Made by a program: the position numbers and the translations under genes
The notes under the pieces: generated by a model
What the model saw: the letters and a program-made list of their open reading frames with translations, nothing else
What the model was told of the DNA's origin: nothing
Database searches by the model: none
Assembly: GCA_903959905.1 (NCBI GenBank)
Contig: CAJBYO010000085.1
Span: 124,001-188,000 of the forward strand
DNA from: an uncultured Bacteroidales bacterium
GTDB lineage: Bacteria > Bacteroidota > Bacteroidia > Bacteroidales > FEN-979
Direction of reading: 5' to 3'
DNA: 64,000 nucleotides
Part shown: positions 41,289 to 49,616 of the stretch, in pieces
Layout of the letters: each line of letters begins with the position of its first letter
Numbering within the stretch: position 1 is the first letter of the stretch

Positions 41289-42375
41289 GATATATATCAA
41301 CGGCATAGGGAATGTGTCACCGCAGAAAATGGTGATGAACGGCAACCTGTCAGGGTTCCTGGCAGAACCCGATGTTTATGACAACAACCAACTCCGGTGC
41401 ATTGATCCGGGTTACAGGGATTTTATCCCCGCTGAACTGATCCGGAGGATGGGACGTATCATCAAGATGGGGGTGGCGGCTTCAAAACTGTGTTTGAGAG
41501 ATGCCGCAACCGGACTGGACAGTACAACGGAAATAATTCCCGAAGCGATCATTACGGGTACCGGGCTTGGATGCATGGAGGACACGGAGAAATTTCTCGC
41601 GTCCATGATCAACAACAAAGAGGAATTCCTTACCCCCACCTCGTTCATTCAGAGTACGCACAATACTGTAGCCGGACAGATAGCACTGCTTCTTAAGTGC
41701 CATGGATATAATTTCACCTTCGTCCACCGCGGGGTTTCCTTTGAATCTGCGCTCCTTGATGCCATGACACAGATGCAGCTGGAAGAATTCTCCAATGTTC
41801 TCGTGGGAGGCACAGATGAACTGACAACCAATTACTTCGCCATCACTTCCCGGCTTGGTTACTGGAAGCGGAAGCCCATTCGCTCACTGGACCTGCTGCA
41901 GGACAATCAGCGGGGAACCGTTGCGGGTGAAGGTGCTGCTTTCCTCTTCCTTGAAAATAAGAAAAATGCACATACCTATGCCAGCCTTTCAGCAGTAACG
42001 ACCTTCCTGAAACCTTCATCCGGCGATGAAATCAAACAAAGACTTACTGATTTTCTGAGTGATAACGGGTTGACCCTGCAAGATATTGACCTTGCACTGT
42101 TGGGCCTGAACGGGGATCCCCGTGGCGACCGGGTGTATCATGAAATGGCAGGAACCGCCCTGCAGGAAACTCCGCTGGCATATTTTAAACATCTGTGCGG
42201 GGAATATCATACCGCCTCTGCTTTTGCATGTGCCGTAGGGGCTATGAGTATAAAAACACAATCGGTTCCCGACGTGATAAGGCTCTCAGGTAACCCTGCG
42301 CGGCTCAACAAGGTACTCATCTACAACCATTTCAGGGAAAACAACCACTCATTCATTCTGCTAAGCCGCCCGTAA
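41275..42375 (+). CDS. Chain-length-factor-like ketosynthase homologue (CLF2)
   Basis: 366 residues, paralogue of CLF1 (IYINGIGNVSPQK, IIKMGVAASKLCL, ITGTGLGCMEDTEKFL, YFKHLCGEYHTAS). At the KS nucleophile position it reads VSFESALLDAM, with Glu157 in place of Cys, as in CLF1. It probably forms a heterodimer with KS4 just upstream. The stop is followed directly, with no gap, by the deacetylase start. Its start codon lies inside a heptad array, so the N-terminus (MNNNP) may be recent. Confidence 0.8.
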   Translation: MNNNPIYINGIGNVSPQKMVMNGNLSGFLAEPDVYDNNQLRCIDPGYRDFIPAELIRRMGRIIKMGVAASKLCLRDAATGLDSTTEIIPEAIITGTGLGCMEDTEKFLASMINNKEEFLTPTSFIQSTHNTVAGQIALLLKCHGYNFTFVHRGVSFESALLDAMTQMQLEEFSNVLVGGTDELTTNYFAITSRLGYWKRKPIRSLDLLQDNQRGTVAGEGAAFLFLENKKNAHTYASLSAVTTFLKPSSGDEIKQRLTDFLSDNGLTLQDIDLALLGLNGDPRGDRVYHEMAGTALQETPLAYFKHLCGEYHTASAFACAVGAMSIKTQSVPDVIRLSGNPARLNKVLIYNHFRENNHSFILLSRP

Positions 42376-43179
42376 ATGTTTACATTTCGCCGCCTGACAG
42401 TACTTTTCTTCCTGATCCTTATGGGATTGAACTTATGGAGCATTTTTACCTCCAAATCAGGCGTGGGATTAATACAGTCGCATCCAACCTTGCTTTACTC
42501 CCTGTTGTTTTCGTTCTATTTCGGAATATCATTTGCGATGGCATTTCTTCCCTGCTCCGGGTTTCACCATGAGACCATCTGCAGGGGAAAAACGGACAGA
42601 AAAATCGTTGCACTTACTTTTGACGATGGTCCTGACAACCTTAATACACCGCAAATTCTGGAGGTTTTGGCAAGGCATAAGGTGCCGGCAACTTTTTTCT
42701 GTATTGGCAGCCGAATTCACGGTAACGAAGAACTGATCAGACGGATCGACACCAGCGGGCATATCCTTGGTAACCATTCATTTTCACATTCCAAATTTTT
42801 CGACCTGTTTCCCGCAAAGAAAATCAGAAATGAGTTATTGGAGACCGACCGACTCATCATGTCAGCTACCGGGAAATCCCCTTTGTTTTTTCGTCCGCCA
42901 TACGGGGTGATCAACCCGCTGGTGAGCAGTGCAGTTAAAGGGATGCACTGGAAACTGATATGCTGGAACATCCGATCGTTTGACACCTTGAATGCAAAGC
43001 CGGAAAAAACCAAAAACAGGATCCTAAGCCGCCTGAAACCGGGTTCAATCATCCTCCTTCATGACCATTCGGTAATGGCTGAAACAACCCTTGAGGAACT
43101 TATACTGGCGATCCGCCAACAGGGTTATGAAATTGTGCCACTGGACAATTTGTTAAATATACCTGCCTATGCAAGTTAA
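42376..43179 (+). CDS. NodB-type polysaccharide deacetylase family protein
   Basis: 267 residues. One or two N-terminal membrane helices (LTVLFFLILMGLNLW and LLYSLLFSFYFGISFAMAF) precede the NodB domain. Its motifs are present: LTFDDGPDNLNT with the catalytic Asp and metal Asp, GNHSFSHSKF with metal His residues, FRPPYGVIN, and ILLHDHS near the end. It should remove an N- or O-acetyl group from a carbohydrate or lipid headgroup at the membrane. Polysaccharide deacetylases accompany many flexirubin-type clusters. It abuts CLF2 with no gap and overlaps the LolA-like gene by 11 bases. Confidence 0.85.
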   Translation: MFTFRRLTVLFFLILMGLNLWSIFTSKSGVGLIQSHPTLLYSLLFSFYFGISFAMAFLPCSGFHHETICRGKTDRKIVALTFDDGPDNLNTPQILEVLARHKVPATFFCIGSRIHGNEELIRRIDTSGHILGNHSFSHSKFFDLFPAKKIRNELLETDRLIMSATGKSPLFFRPPYGVINPLVSSAVKGMHWKLICWNIRSFDTLNAKPEKTKNRILSRLKPGSIILLHDHSVMAETTLEELILAIRQQGYEIVPLDNLLNIPAYAS

Positions 43180-43858
43180 CAGCATTGTCCATCTCCGTAA
43201 ATACCTTCGCATGGTGAAGATTTGTTTTATCGCTGGCACATTATTACTGTTGCTGAATTCCGGGCAGCTTGCCTTCTCCCAGAACAAGCCCATGGACCAG
43301 GCATCCATCGAAACATTAAAAAAGCGTGTAAAAGAGGTTGCTCAGAACACCCGCACATTGTCATGCGATTTTGTCCAGGTCAAAGAGATGAGCATGATTG
43401 CCGAGAAAATAACATCCAGTGGCAAATTCTATCTTAAAAAAGAGAAGATGCTCCGCTGGGAATATTTAAAACCGTTTTCCTACCTGATCGTTATCCGGAA
43501 TGACCAGATTTCAATTAAAGACGACAATAAGGTAAACCAGTTTAACGTACAGTCAAACAAGCTTTTTCTTGAAATAAACAGGATCATTCTTGGAAGCATC
43601 CAGGGTACGCTTCTTACCGATGAGAAGAATTTCAGGGCATCCTATTTTGAAAGCCCGACGGCCTGGGTTGTCAAACTGGTAACGCTAAACGCGCGGCTAA
43701 GAGAGTCTTTAAATGAAGTTATCATCTATTTTAACAGGGAGGACTTTGCCGTTGGCCGTGTTGACATGAATGAATCCGGTGGCGACTGTACAAAGATCAC
43801 TTTTACATCCCGAAAAACAAACCAACCCATCGCAGATGAGAAGTTCCTGGTCAATTAG
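43169..43858 (+). CDS. LolA-like outer-membrane lipoprotein carrier
   Basis: 229 residues, overlapping the deacetylase by 11 bases. A second possible start at 43211 (MVKICFIAGTLLLLL) gives a cleaner signal peptide ending near AFSQ. The mature part fits the LolA fold: KEVAQNTRTLSCDFVQVKEM, the GKFYLKKEKMLRWEYLKPFSYLIV block typical of the carrier, and the C-terminal strand-rich region. It is expected to ferry a lipid or lipoprotein across the periplasm. LolA-like proteins are standard parts of aryl-polyene clusters and may carry the product to the outer membrane. Confidence 0.85.
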   Translation: MQVNSIVHLRKYLRMVKICFIAGTLLLLLNSGQLAFSQNKPMDQASIETLKKRVKEVAQNTRTLSCDFVQVKEMSMIAEKITSSGKFYLKKEKMLRWEYLKPFSYLIVIRNDQISIKDDNKVNQFNVQSNKLFLEINRIILGSIQGTLLTDEKNFRASYFESPTAWVVKLVTLNARLRESLNEVIIYFNREDFAVGRVDMNESGGDCTKITFTSRKTNQPIADEKFLVN

Positions 43859-44507
43859 TCTCCTTGCGATACTCCTTGCGGGTTGTGTTTCAATTAAACC
43901 TTCTCACCTCTCGCGTCACCCCTCACCCGTCACCCGTCACGCGTCACCCGTCACGCGTCACGTGCCAGAAAGCCAGCTCTACAAAGCCACCCTGGATATC
44001 AAAAAGCACCACCTCACCGGATTGATGATGATCAAGAGGACTGATACAATCCGCCCGGCAGAACCACAAAGTGGAAAAGGAATGACTGCAGGCATCTACA
44101 GGTTTGTGTTTATGAATGAAGTTGGGATGACTTTTTTTGACCTTCAGCTCGACTCCGGCGAGTTAAAAGTGATCTCCTGTTTTGCCTCCATGAATAAAAA
44201 GGCCCTGATAAAAATCCTCGAAACAGATTTCAGGATGCTTTTAAGCGATATCTCATTGAAAAATGAACGGGTTTATATCCAGGAAAAAACAGGCAATATC
44301 GCAGTCTCAGGAAAAACAGGCAAATACAGCAGCTGGCAAACCTGGTCACCTGGTGGCGACACCCTGCTGATAAAATCCGGCAAGTCAACGATTGCCGACC
44401 CGGCGATCATCCGCTTTGAGAACTACTCGGAAGGCACCCCAAAAAAAATCACGATTGAAAATCCCTTCATCGGAATGAAACTAACATTGCGAAAGCTTGC
44501 CCGGTAG
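43836..44507 (+). CDS. Cluster lipoprotein with repeat-derived linker
   Basis: 223 residues from ATG 43836; a longer frame from 43770 runs inside the LolA-like gene. The start MRSSWSISLLAILLAGC is a lipoprotein signal with lipobox LAGC. Directly after Cys comes SIKPSHLSRHPSPVTRHASP, part of a segment encoded by a GTCACGC-type heptad array. The rest is a compact beta-rich domain (RFVFMNEVGMTFFDLQLDSG ... NPFIGMKLTLRKLAR) like the lipoproteins that close many aryl-polyene clusters. The overlap with LolA suggests joint translation. It probably receives the product at the outer membrane; no enzymatic motif is visible. Confidence 0.78.
   Translation: MRSSWSISLLAILLAGCVSIKPSHLSRHPSPVTRHASPVTRHVPESQLYKATLDIKKHHLTGLMMIKRTDTIRPAEPQSGKGMTAGIYRFVFMNEVGMTFFDLQLDSGELKVISCFASMNKKALIKILETDFRMLLSDISLKNERVYIQEKTGNIAVSGKTGKYSSWQTWSPGGDTLLIKSGKSTIADPAIIRFENYSEGTPKKITIENPFIGMKLTLRKLAR
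43903..43963. repeat. GTCACGC-type heptad array within the lipoprotein gene
   Basis: About eight 7-bp units (CACCCGT, CACGCGT and variants). Three units equal 21 bases or 7 codons, so the array gives a repeated HPSPVTR/HASPVTR peptide. The unit is shared with 20663-20705. Confidence 0.88.
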
Positions 44508-44528
44508 CCCGTAATTCGTAATTCGTCA

Positions 44529-44573
44529 ATTCTCAAATCTCAAATCTCAAATCTCAAATCTCAATTCTCAACT
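44529..44573. repeat. TCTCAAA-type heptad array
   Basis: Six or so 7-bp units (TCAATTC, TCAAATC x4, TCAATTC) lie between the lipoprotein gene and the convergent carbonic anhydrase gene. It is an intergenic array with no coding role. Confidence 0.85.
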
Positions 44574-44588
44574 GTTACCCTACTCCTC

Positions 44589-45233
44589 CTACTCATCGCC
44601 CACGTTCAGGTCATAGATACTCCTGATGCTTGAGAAGTACTCCTCCAGGTTCACATCCAGCTCCTTAAGTAACCCGTTATGCAGATCATACACCCATGCG
44701 TGGATCATTGGATAACCGGTTTTATACCATTTACGCTGCACATGATCAATTTTGGCAATGTTGACACACTGTTCAATCACATTCAGTTCAACAAGGCGGT
44801 CAAATTTAAGGTGTGAATCACTGATGGCGTCCAGTTCATGCTGATGGATCCGGTAAACATCGCGAAGGTTCTGCAGCCAGCTGTTGAGCTGTCCCATGTC
44901 GGTTGGATGAAGGGCCGCTTTAACACCTCCGCAACCATAATGACCGCATACAATAATGTGCTGTATTTCAAGGAATTCAACAGCATACTGAATCACTGCG
45001 TTGATATTGTTGTCGGCACCCACTACCAGGTTGGCCACATTCCGGTGAACAAACACCTCCCCCTCGTCCAACCCCATGATCACATTGGCCGGAACCCTGC
45101 TGTCGGAACAACCTATATAAAGGTAATGTGGCCGCTGATCCCGGGCCAGTTTTTCAAAAAAATGCTCGTCGGCCGCAAGTTTTGAACGTACCCAGGCTTT
45201 ATTGTTTTCAAATATCTTAAGATAAGATTCCAT
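44589..45233 (-). CDS. Beta-class carbonic anhydrase
   Basis: 214 residues from ATG 45233 (MESYLKIFENNKAW). A longer frame begins at 45269 but the shorter start is conserved in the family. Zinc ligands are present: Cys of IGCSDSR, His and Cys of CGHYGCGG, with the Asp-Arg dyad in CSDSR. It interconverts CO2 and bicarbonate in the cytoplasm. Beta-class enzymes are often near growth genes that use bicarbonate (for example acetyl-CoA carboxylase), which would suit a neighbouring malonyl-using cluster. It is convergent with the cluster and has its own transcription. Confidence 0.93.
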   Translation of the reverse strand: MESYLKIFENNKAWVRSKLAADEHFFEKLARDQRPHYLYIGCSDSRVPANVIMGLDEGEVFVHRNVANLVVGADNNINAVIQYAVEFLEIQHIIVCGHYGCGGVKAALHPTDMGQLNSWLQNLRDVYRIHQHELDAISDSHLKFDRLVELNVIEQCVNIAKIDHVQRKWYKTGYPMIHAWVYDLHNGLLKELDVNLEEYFSSIRSIYDLNVGDE

Positions 45234-45321
45234 ATCAGTTAAAATTTGAATAAAAGTACGGAATTTCAAATAGTATCATGGCAAAATCCTTTTTTCCTTA
45301 CCTTTAGCCACAAAAACACCG

Positions 45322-48300
45322 ATGTTCTCCAAATCCTGTTTCCTACTTTTGATCATTGCTTTTCTGCAACTTAACTCAGTACTTCTTGCCGGGCCCGGCG
45401 ACACAACCACCGTTCAAACTTTCACTTTCGGATCGCCACAGGATGCGAAATTCCTTTTCCCGGGAACAACAAAAAAGTGGAGTAAAATCCTGATGGAATA
45501 CACCCTGAAATGCAATCCTGCCCAGGTTCCGCAATGTGGTGAATGGGATTATCTGACCTACACCTACTTGTATAAACATACCGGGAAGTGGGACTCCACG
45601 CGGTACACCCATTCAAACTACACCATCAACGGGATAACCCCTGATTCACTGATGTACATGAACAATGCTGCATGGTCGTTCGCACCCTGGTTTGAATATT
45701 CCAACACGACCATCCCAACCAGTTCCATCCTCGTTGGCGACACCATCCAGGTATTGGGATATACCTTCAGCAACAATGCCACCGATTCAAGGACCCAGCT
45801 CATCTTCAATGCACAGGAACTTGCACAATCGGGCCTCATGCCCGGTGAAATTGTCAGTTTGCGCTTCAAATTTTATTCTGTCGGCAGCCCCCTCGAAAAA
45901 CTGCTGATCAGGATGAAGAATAGCAGCATTGACTCCATCAACCCGGCAAGTGTTGAATCTTCAGGTTTTACAGAGGTTTTCAAGAGAGACTGGCAGTTTG
46001 TATCCACCGGCTGGCAGGAAATCCCGTTAACCTATCCTTTTATATGGGACGGCACATCCAACATTCTGGTCGACATCAGTTATGAACACCGCCTGCAAGG
46101 CGCTTCCAATGGAACCTTCTCAGGAATTCCCGGCCATCCGTCAGTAACCAGTTCTTACGTGAATGACGGATTCCTTAAATTCAGAGACATGGACCTTGTT
46201 GATGTTCCCGCACAGGTCTTTTCAACCCTTGACAGCGGAATAACCGTTACTTTCTGGCAGTACGGCGACCCGTTGCTTCAGCCACAGAATAACACACTGT
46301 TTGAAGGCTTTGACAGTGCCGGCCAGCGGGTGGTCAATGTTCACCTTCCCTGGAGTGACCGGAAAGTATACTGGGATGCAGGCCGCAATGCAAGTGGTTA
46401 CGACAGGATCAGCATCCTGGTCAACGACCCGACAAAATACAGGGGAAAGTGGAACCACTGGGCCTTTACAAAGGATGTGGCAAAAGGCCGGATGCGAATT
46501 TACCTGAACGGACAGTTGCTTTTCACGCAGGGTTCAAGGTACAGGCCGATGAACGGCATCAAAACCTTCAGGATAGGGAGTGATGGCACCGGCACGACAA
46601 ATTTTTACGATGGGATGATTGACGAATTTGCCATCTGGGACAAAGCCCTGAGCGATACCGCAATCAGGGCGTTCATGTACAGGGATATTGCCCAGACTCA
46701 TCCTGATTATGCACATCTTCTTGCCTATTACCAATTCAATACAGGCACCGGGCTTACTGCTGTGGATGCAGCCCCGGGCTCACACAACGGACAGCTCACC
46801 GGTTATCCTGAATGGCAAAATTACAAGGGGAAAGACCTCTTCAGGAACCTGACTGAAGTGAACGACCGGCCTTGCATCAGGTTTGGTCAGGGCATTTACA
46901 ATCCTGCCACACTGGATTCAACAATGAAGGTCGATACCGTGGCCCTCCCGCCTGTTATGATTGTTATCTTCGGCGACACGGTTCACCCCTATCGGCCCAC
47001 AGACTCACTTACCAGATTCCCTGCTTACTACGCAGGTTATCTATATAACTCCCAAGGACTGCCAATTGATTCCGCACTCGTAACACCAGATGCGACCCTT
47101 CATAAAAAAGATTACAGTTATTATGGTAAACCATTTGAAATCACAGAACGATATGAGCTTGCCAGGTACATCACCCCTTACGGCAACAACCTGACCCTGG
47201 GCGACGGATGGACATGGATCTTTGACCTCACCGACTATGCTTCACTGTTAAAGGACTCTGTCCATCTTTCTGCCGGAAACTGGCAGGAACTGCTCGACAT
47301 GAAGTTCAGGATGATTGAAGGCACGCCTCCAAGAGATATCCTCGGCATCAGGAATATCTATTCGGGCAATCACGGATATGCCAGTGCAGCTGAGCATAAC
47401 CTTCCACCTATCACCGTGAAAATTGACACGAATGTGCGAAACGCCCGCCTGAAAATGAGGATCACCGGCCACGGATTTGGCGGAGGACTCAACTGCTCGG
47501 AATTCTGCCCGAGAACCAACGAACTGAAGGTCAACGGAACCCATGCATATAACCACCTTGTCTGGCGCAACGACTGCGGATTAAACCCACTCTATCCGCA
47601 GGGTGGCACCTGGCTATATGACCGGGCTGAGTGGTGCCCGGGCGCCGAGGTCCGGACAAAGAACTTTGAACTGTCAAGCCTCATTGTACCTGGCGACTCA
47701 ATAACCCTTGATTACGAACTGCAGCCGGGGTACACATGGAATGGCCAGGGAAGCTGGCCCTATTACGCCATTGAATCACAACTGATCACCTACGGCAAGC
47801 CCAATTTCAAACTGGATGCCGCAATGGAAGAGGTATTGTCGCCTAACCGCGATAAACTCTATAACCGATACAACCCATTGTGCGGACAGCCCTTTATTGC
47901 CATAAAGAACAACGGTTCTGAAGCATTGCATTCCGCAGTCATAGAGTATGGCCCTGCAGGTGGTAAGACCCAAACCTACGCCTGGAGCGGCAACCTGCCT
48001 TTTCAGGATACAGTGAGGATTCTGCTCCCTTCAATTGACTGGAACGACTGGGTTGGTGGCGACAACCGATTCATTTTCAGAATTAAACAGCCCAACGGAG
48101 GCACGGATGAATACCCATCCAATGATGTTATGAGCACCCCGTTTGTTGTGCCACCCACCTATGAAAATGAGCTCATCTTAAAATTAAAGACAAATCACCT
48201 TGCCTATGCGATTTCCTGGGTACTGGCCGACCAGGACGGCAATATCCTGTATCATAACGGAGCACTGGAAAACAATACCATTTACCAGGACACCTTCAGA

Positions 48301-48768
48301 CTGGCTAAAGGTTGCTACAGGCTCATCATCCGCGATGCCGACGGTGAAGGCCTCACATACTGGGCAAACATGCCACCTTACGGTAACGGTACAGCTGGCT
48401 ATGCGCAACTGAAAAAAATGGACGGAACACTTGTAAAATCGTTCCAGGCAGATTTTGGCAGGGAGATCGCCCAGAGTTTCACGGTTGGCATGACCATAGA
48501 TGTGCCAGAGTTGAATCCGCTTGGATATATCTCTGTTTATCCGAACCCTACCTCAGGAAGGTTTGACATTTCACTGATCCTTGACCAGGCTCAGAGCGTG
48601 ACTGTTATGATTCATGATGCCATGGGCAATGAGGTCTTTGCGACGTCTTCCCGCGTGAATGAAAAATCGGTCATCCCGGTTGACCTTGGTTTTTACCATG
48701 CAGGCATCTACTTTGTGTCTGTTGTAACGAAATCGGGGACAACCGTCAGGAAAATTGTGAAATATTAA
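45322..48768 (+). CDS. Secreted PNGase F-like protein with LamG and T9SS domains
   Basis: 1148 residues. A signal peptide (SCFLLLIIAFLQLNSVLLAG) is followed by a peptide-N-glycosidase F N-terminal-like part (FGSPQDAKFLFPG, CGEWDYLTYTYLYKHTG). Next comes a LamG domain (about 300-480, WNHWAFTKDVAKGRMRIYLN), then the PNGase F C-terminal-like part (GHGFGGGLNCSEFCPRTNEL, LVWRNDCGLNPLYPQGGTW, about 710-830). The C-terminus has a T9SS sorting domain (YPNPTSGRFDISLIL ... TVRKIVKY). PNGase F removes N-glycans from glycoproteins; here the role is inferred. It should be exported to the cell surface. The start follows a weak TACCTTTA box. Confidence 0.85.
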   Translation: MFSKSCFLLLIIAFLQLNSVLLAGPGDTTTVQTFTFGSPQDAKFLFPGTTKKWSKILMEYTLKCNPAQVPQCGEWDYLTYTYLYKHTGKWDSTRYTHSNYTINGITPDSLMYMNNAAWSFAPWFEYSNTTIPTSSILVGDTIQVLGYTFSNNATDSRTQLIFNAQELAQSGLMPGEIVSLRFKFYSVGSPLEKLLIRMKNSSIDSINPASVESSGFTEVFKRDWQFVSTGWQEIPLTYPFIWDGTSNILVDISYEHRLQGASNGTFSGIPGHPSVTSSYVNDGFLKFRDMDLVDVPAQVFSTLDSGITVTFWQYGDPLLQPQNNTLFEGFDSAGQRVVNVHLPWSDRKVYWDAGRNASGYDRISILVNDPTKYRGKWNHWAFTKDVAKGRMRIYLNGQLLFTQGSRYRPMNGIKTFRIGSDGTGTTNFYDGMIDEFAIWDKALSDTAIRAFMYRDIAQTHPDYAHLLAYYQFNTGTGLTAVDAAPGSHNGQLTGYPEWQNYKGKDLFRNLTEVNDRPCIRFGQGIYNPATLDSTMKVDTVALPPVMIVIFGDTVHPYRPTDSLTRFPAYYAGYLYNSQGLPIDSALVTPDATLHKKDYSYYGKPFEITERYELARYITPYGNNLTLGDGWTWIFDLTDYASLLKDSVHLSAGNWQELLDMKFRMIEGTPPRDILGIRNIYSGNHGYASAAEHNLPPITVKIDTNVRNARLKMRITGHGFGGGLNCSEFCPRTNELKVNGTHAYNHLVWRNDCGLNPLYPQGGTWLYDRAEWCPGAEVRTKNFELSSLIVPGDSITLDYELQPGYTWNGQGSWPYYAIESQLITYGKPNFKLDAAMEEVLSPNRDKLYNRYNPLCGQPFIAIKNNGSEALHSAVIEYGPAGGKTQTYAWSGNLPFQDTVRILLPSIDWNDWVGGDNRFIFRIKQPNGGTDEYPSNDVMSTPFVVPPTYENELILKLKTNHLAYAISWVLADQDGNILYHNGALENNTIYQDTFRLAKGCYRLIIRDADGEGLTYWANMPPYGNGTAGYAQLKKMDGTLVKSFQADFGREIAQSFTVGMTIDVPELNPLGYISVYPNPTSGRFDISLILDQAQSVTVMIHDAMGNEVFATSSRVNEKSVIPVDLGFYHAGIYFVSVVTKSGTTVRKIVKY

Positions 48769-48789
48769 GGTAGTTTTATCAAATTTCCC

Positions 48790-48797
48790 TAAGTTTG
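48790..48797 (+). promoter_or_regulatory. Putative -7 element (TAAGTTTG)
   Basis: TAAGTTTG fits TAnnTTTG and lies 25 bases before the PorT-like ATG at 48823. No clear -33 box was found. Confidence 0.4.
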
Positions 48798-48822
48798 CAC
48801 CAAACTCAAAAAACTAAACCCA

Positions 48823-49563
48823 ATGAAAAAAACATTCTTCGCAGTAATTCTCGCCTTGTTATTCTTTGCAGGGCCCCTGATGTCGCAAAAACAATTGTAT
48901 TTTGGCGTTGCAGGCACAGGACTCAGTTCAGTGATTATCAACCAGAACAATTATGGATATACAGCTCTGGATGAAAAATTCACGATGGGAGCCGCAGGCA
49001 ATGTCAATATCGGTTTTGATTTTAGCAACCATGTTGGACTAAAACTGGAAATCGGAATCGCAAAACTCGGAGAAAATTATGACAAGGAAATCACAAAAAA
49101 TGACACCTTATTCAACTTTACCAGAGATGTTAAACTTAACTACCTTCAGATTCCGCTTTTGTTCAAATTCAGGACAGGTGGTGATGTAGCAAAATTCTAT
49201 TTAATGGCAGGTCCCCAGTTTAATTTTCTGTTATCTGCCTCACAAAAATATTTAAAAAATGAAGTAGTTGAAAGCGGAACGTTTCCAGGACCAGGTAATA
49301 TACCAGTGGTACTTGGTGAAGAAACGATAACCGATTGGTATAATTCATTTGATGTCATGGGCAGGCTTGATCTAGGTGTAGATATCCAATTAGCAAAATT
49401 TCTCTCCCTCAATGTTGGATTGACCATGGCTTATGGATTCATGGATATCAATGCTAAAGGATATGACATTCCGGATACAGACGGAAACTACAATCCCTCT
49501 CACAACGTATACGGTGGAATCAATTTCGGCATCAATTACCTTTTGCCACTCGGTTCAAAATAA
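48823..49563 (+). CDS. PorT-family outer-membrane beta-barrel protein
   Basis: 246 residues. The signal peptide is MKKTFFAVILALLFFAGPLMSQ. The mature part alternates strands typical of PorT-like barrels: GVAGTGLSSVIINQN, GFDFSNHVGLKLEIG, LNYLQIPLLFKFRTG, FYLMAGPQFNFLL and LSLNVGLTMAYGFMDI. It is an outer-membrane structural protein of unknown specific role. It is followed by a good intrinsic terminator. Confidence 0.85.
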   Translation: MKKTFFAVILALLFFAGPLMSQKQLYFGVAGTGLSSVIINQNNYGYTALDEKFTMGAAGNVNIGFDFSNHVGLKLEIGIAKLGENYDKEITKNDTLFNFTRDVKLNYLQIPLLFKFRTGGDVAKFYLMAGPQFNFLLSASQKYLKNEVVESGTFPGPGNIPVVLGEETITDWYNSFDVMGRLDLGVDIQLAKFLSLNVGLTMAYGFMDINAKGYDIPDTDGNYNPSHNVYGGINFGINYLLPLGSK

Positions 49564-49584
49564 GAAACTGAAATGGAATTTCCG

Positions 49585-49616
49585 GAGGCTGTCTGAAACG
49601 ACAGCCTCTTTTTTTT
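49585..49616 (+). terminator. Rho-independent terminator after PorT-like gene
   Basis: A 9-bp stem (GAGGCTGTC with GACAGCCTC) and the 6-base loop TGAAAC are followed by eight T. The T-run overlaps the stop codon of the convergent acyl-CoA dehydrogenase gene at its last bases. Confidence 0.9.

Noticed and set aside
43770-43835. Longer start for the cluster lipoprotein at 43770
   Set aside because: The added residues lie inside the LolA-like gene and would put a non-signal sequence before the lipobox; ATG 43836 gives a proper lipoprotein signal.
49585-49616. Terminator acting equally for the convergent acyl-CoA dehydrogenase gene
   Set aside because: On the minus strand the hairpin is not followed by a T-run, so it is only annotated for the plus-strand gene.
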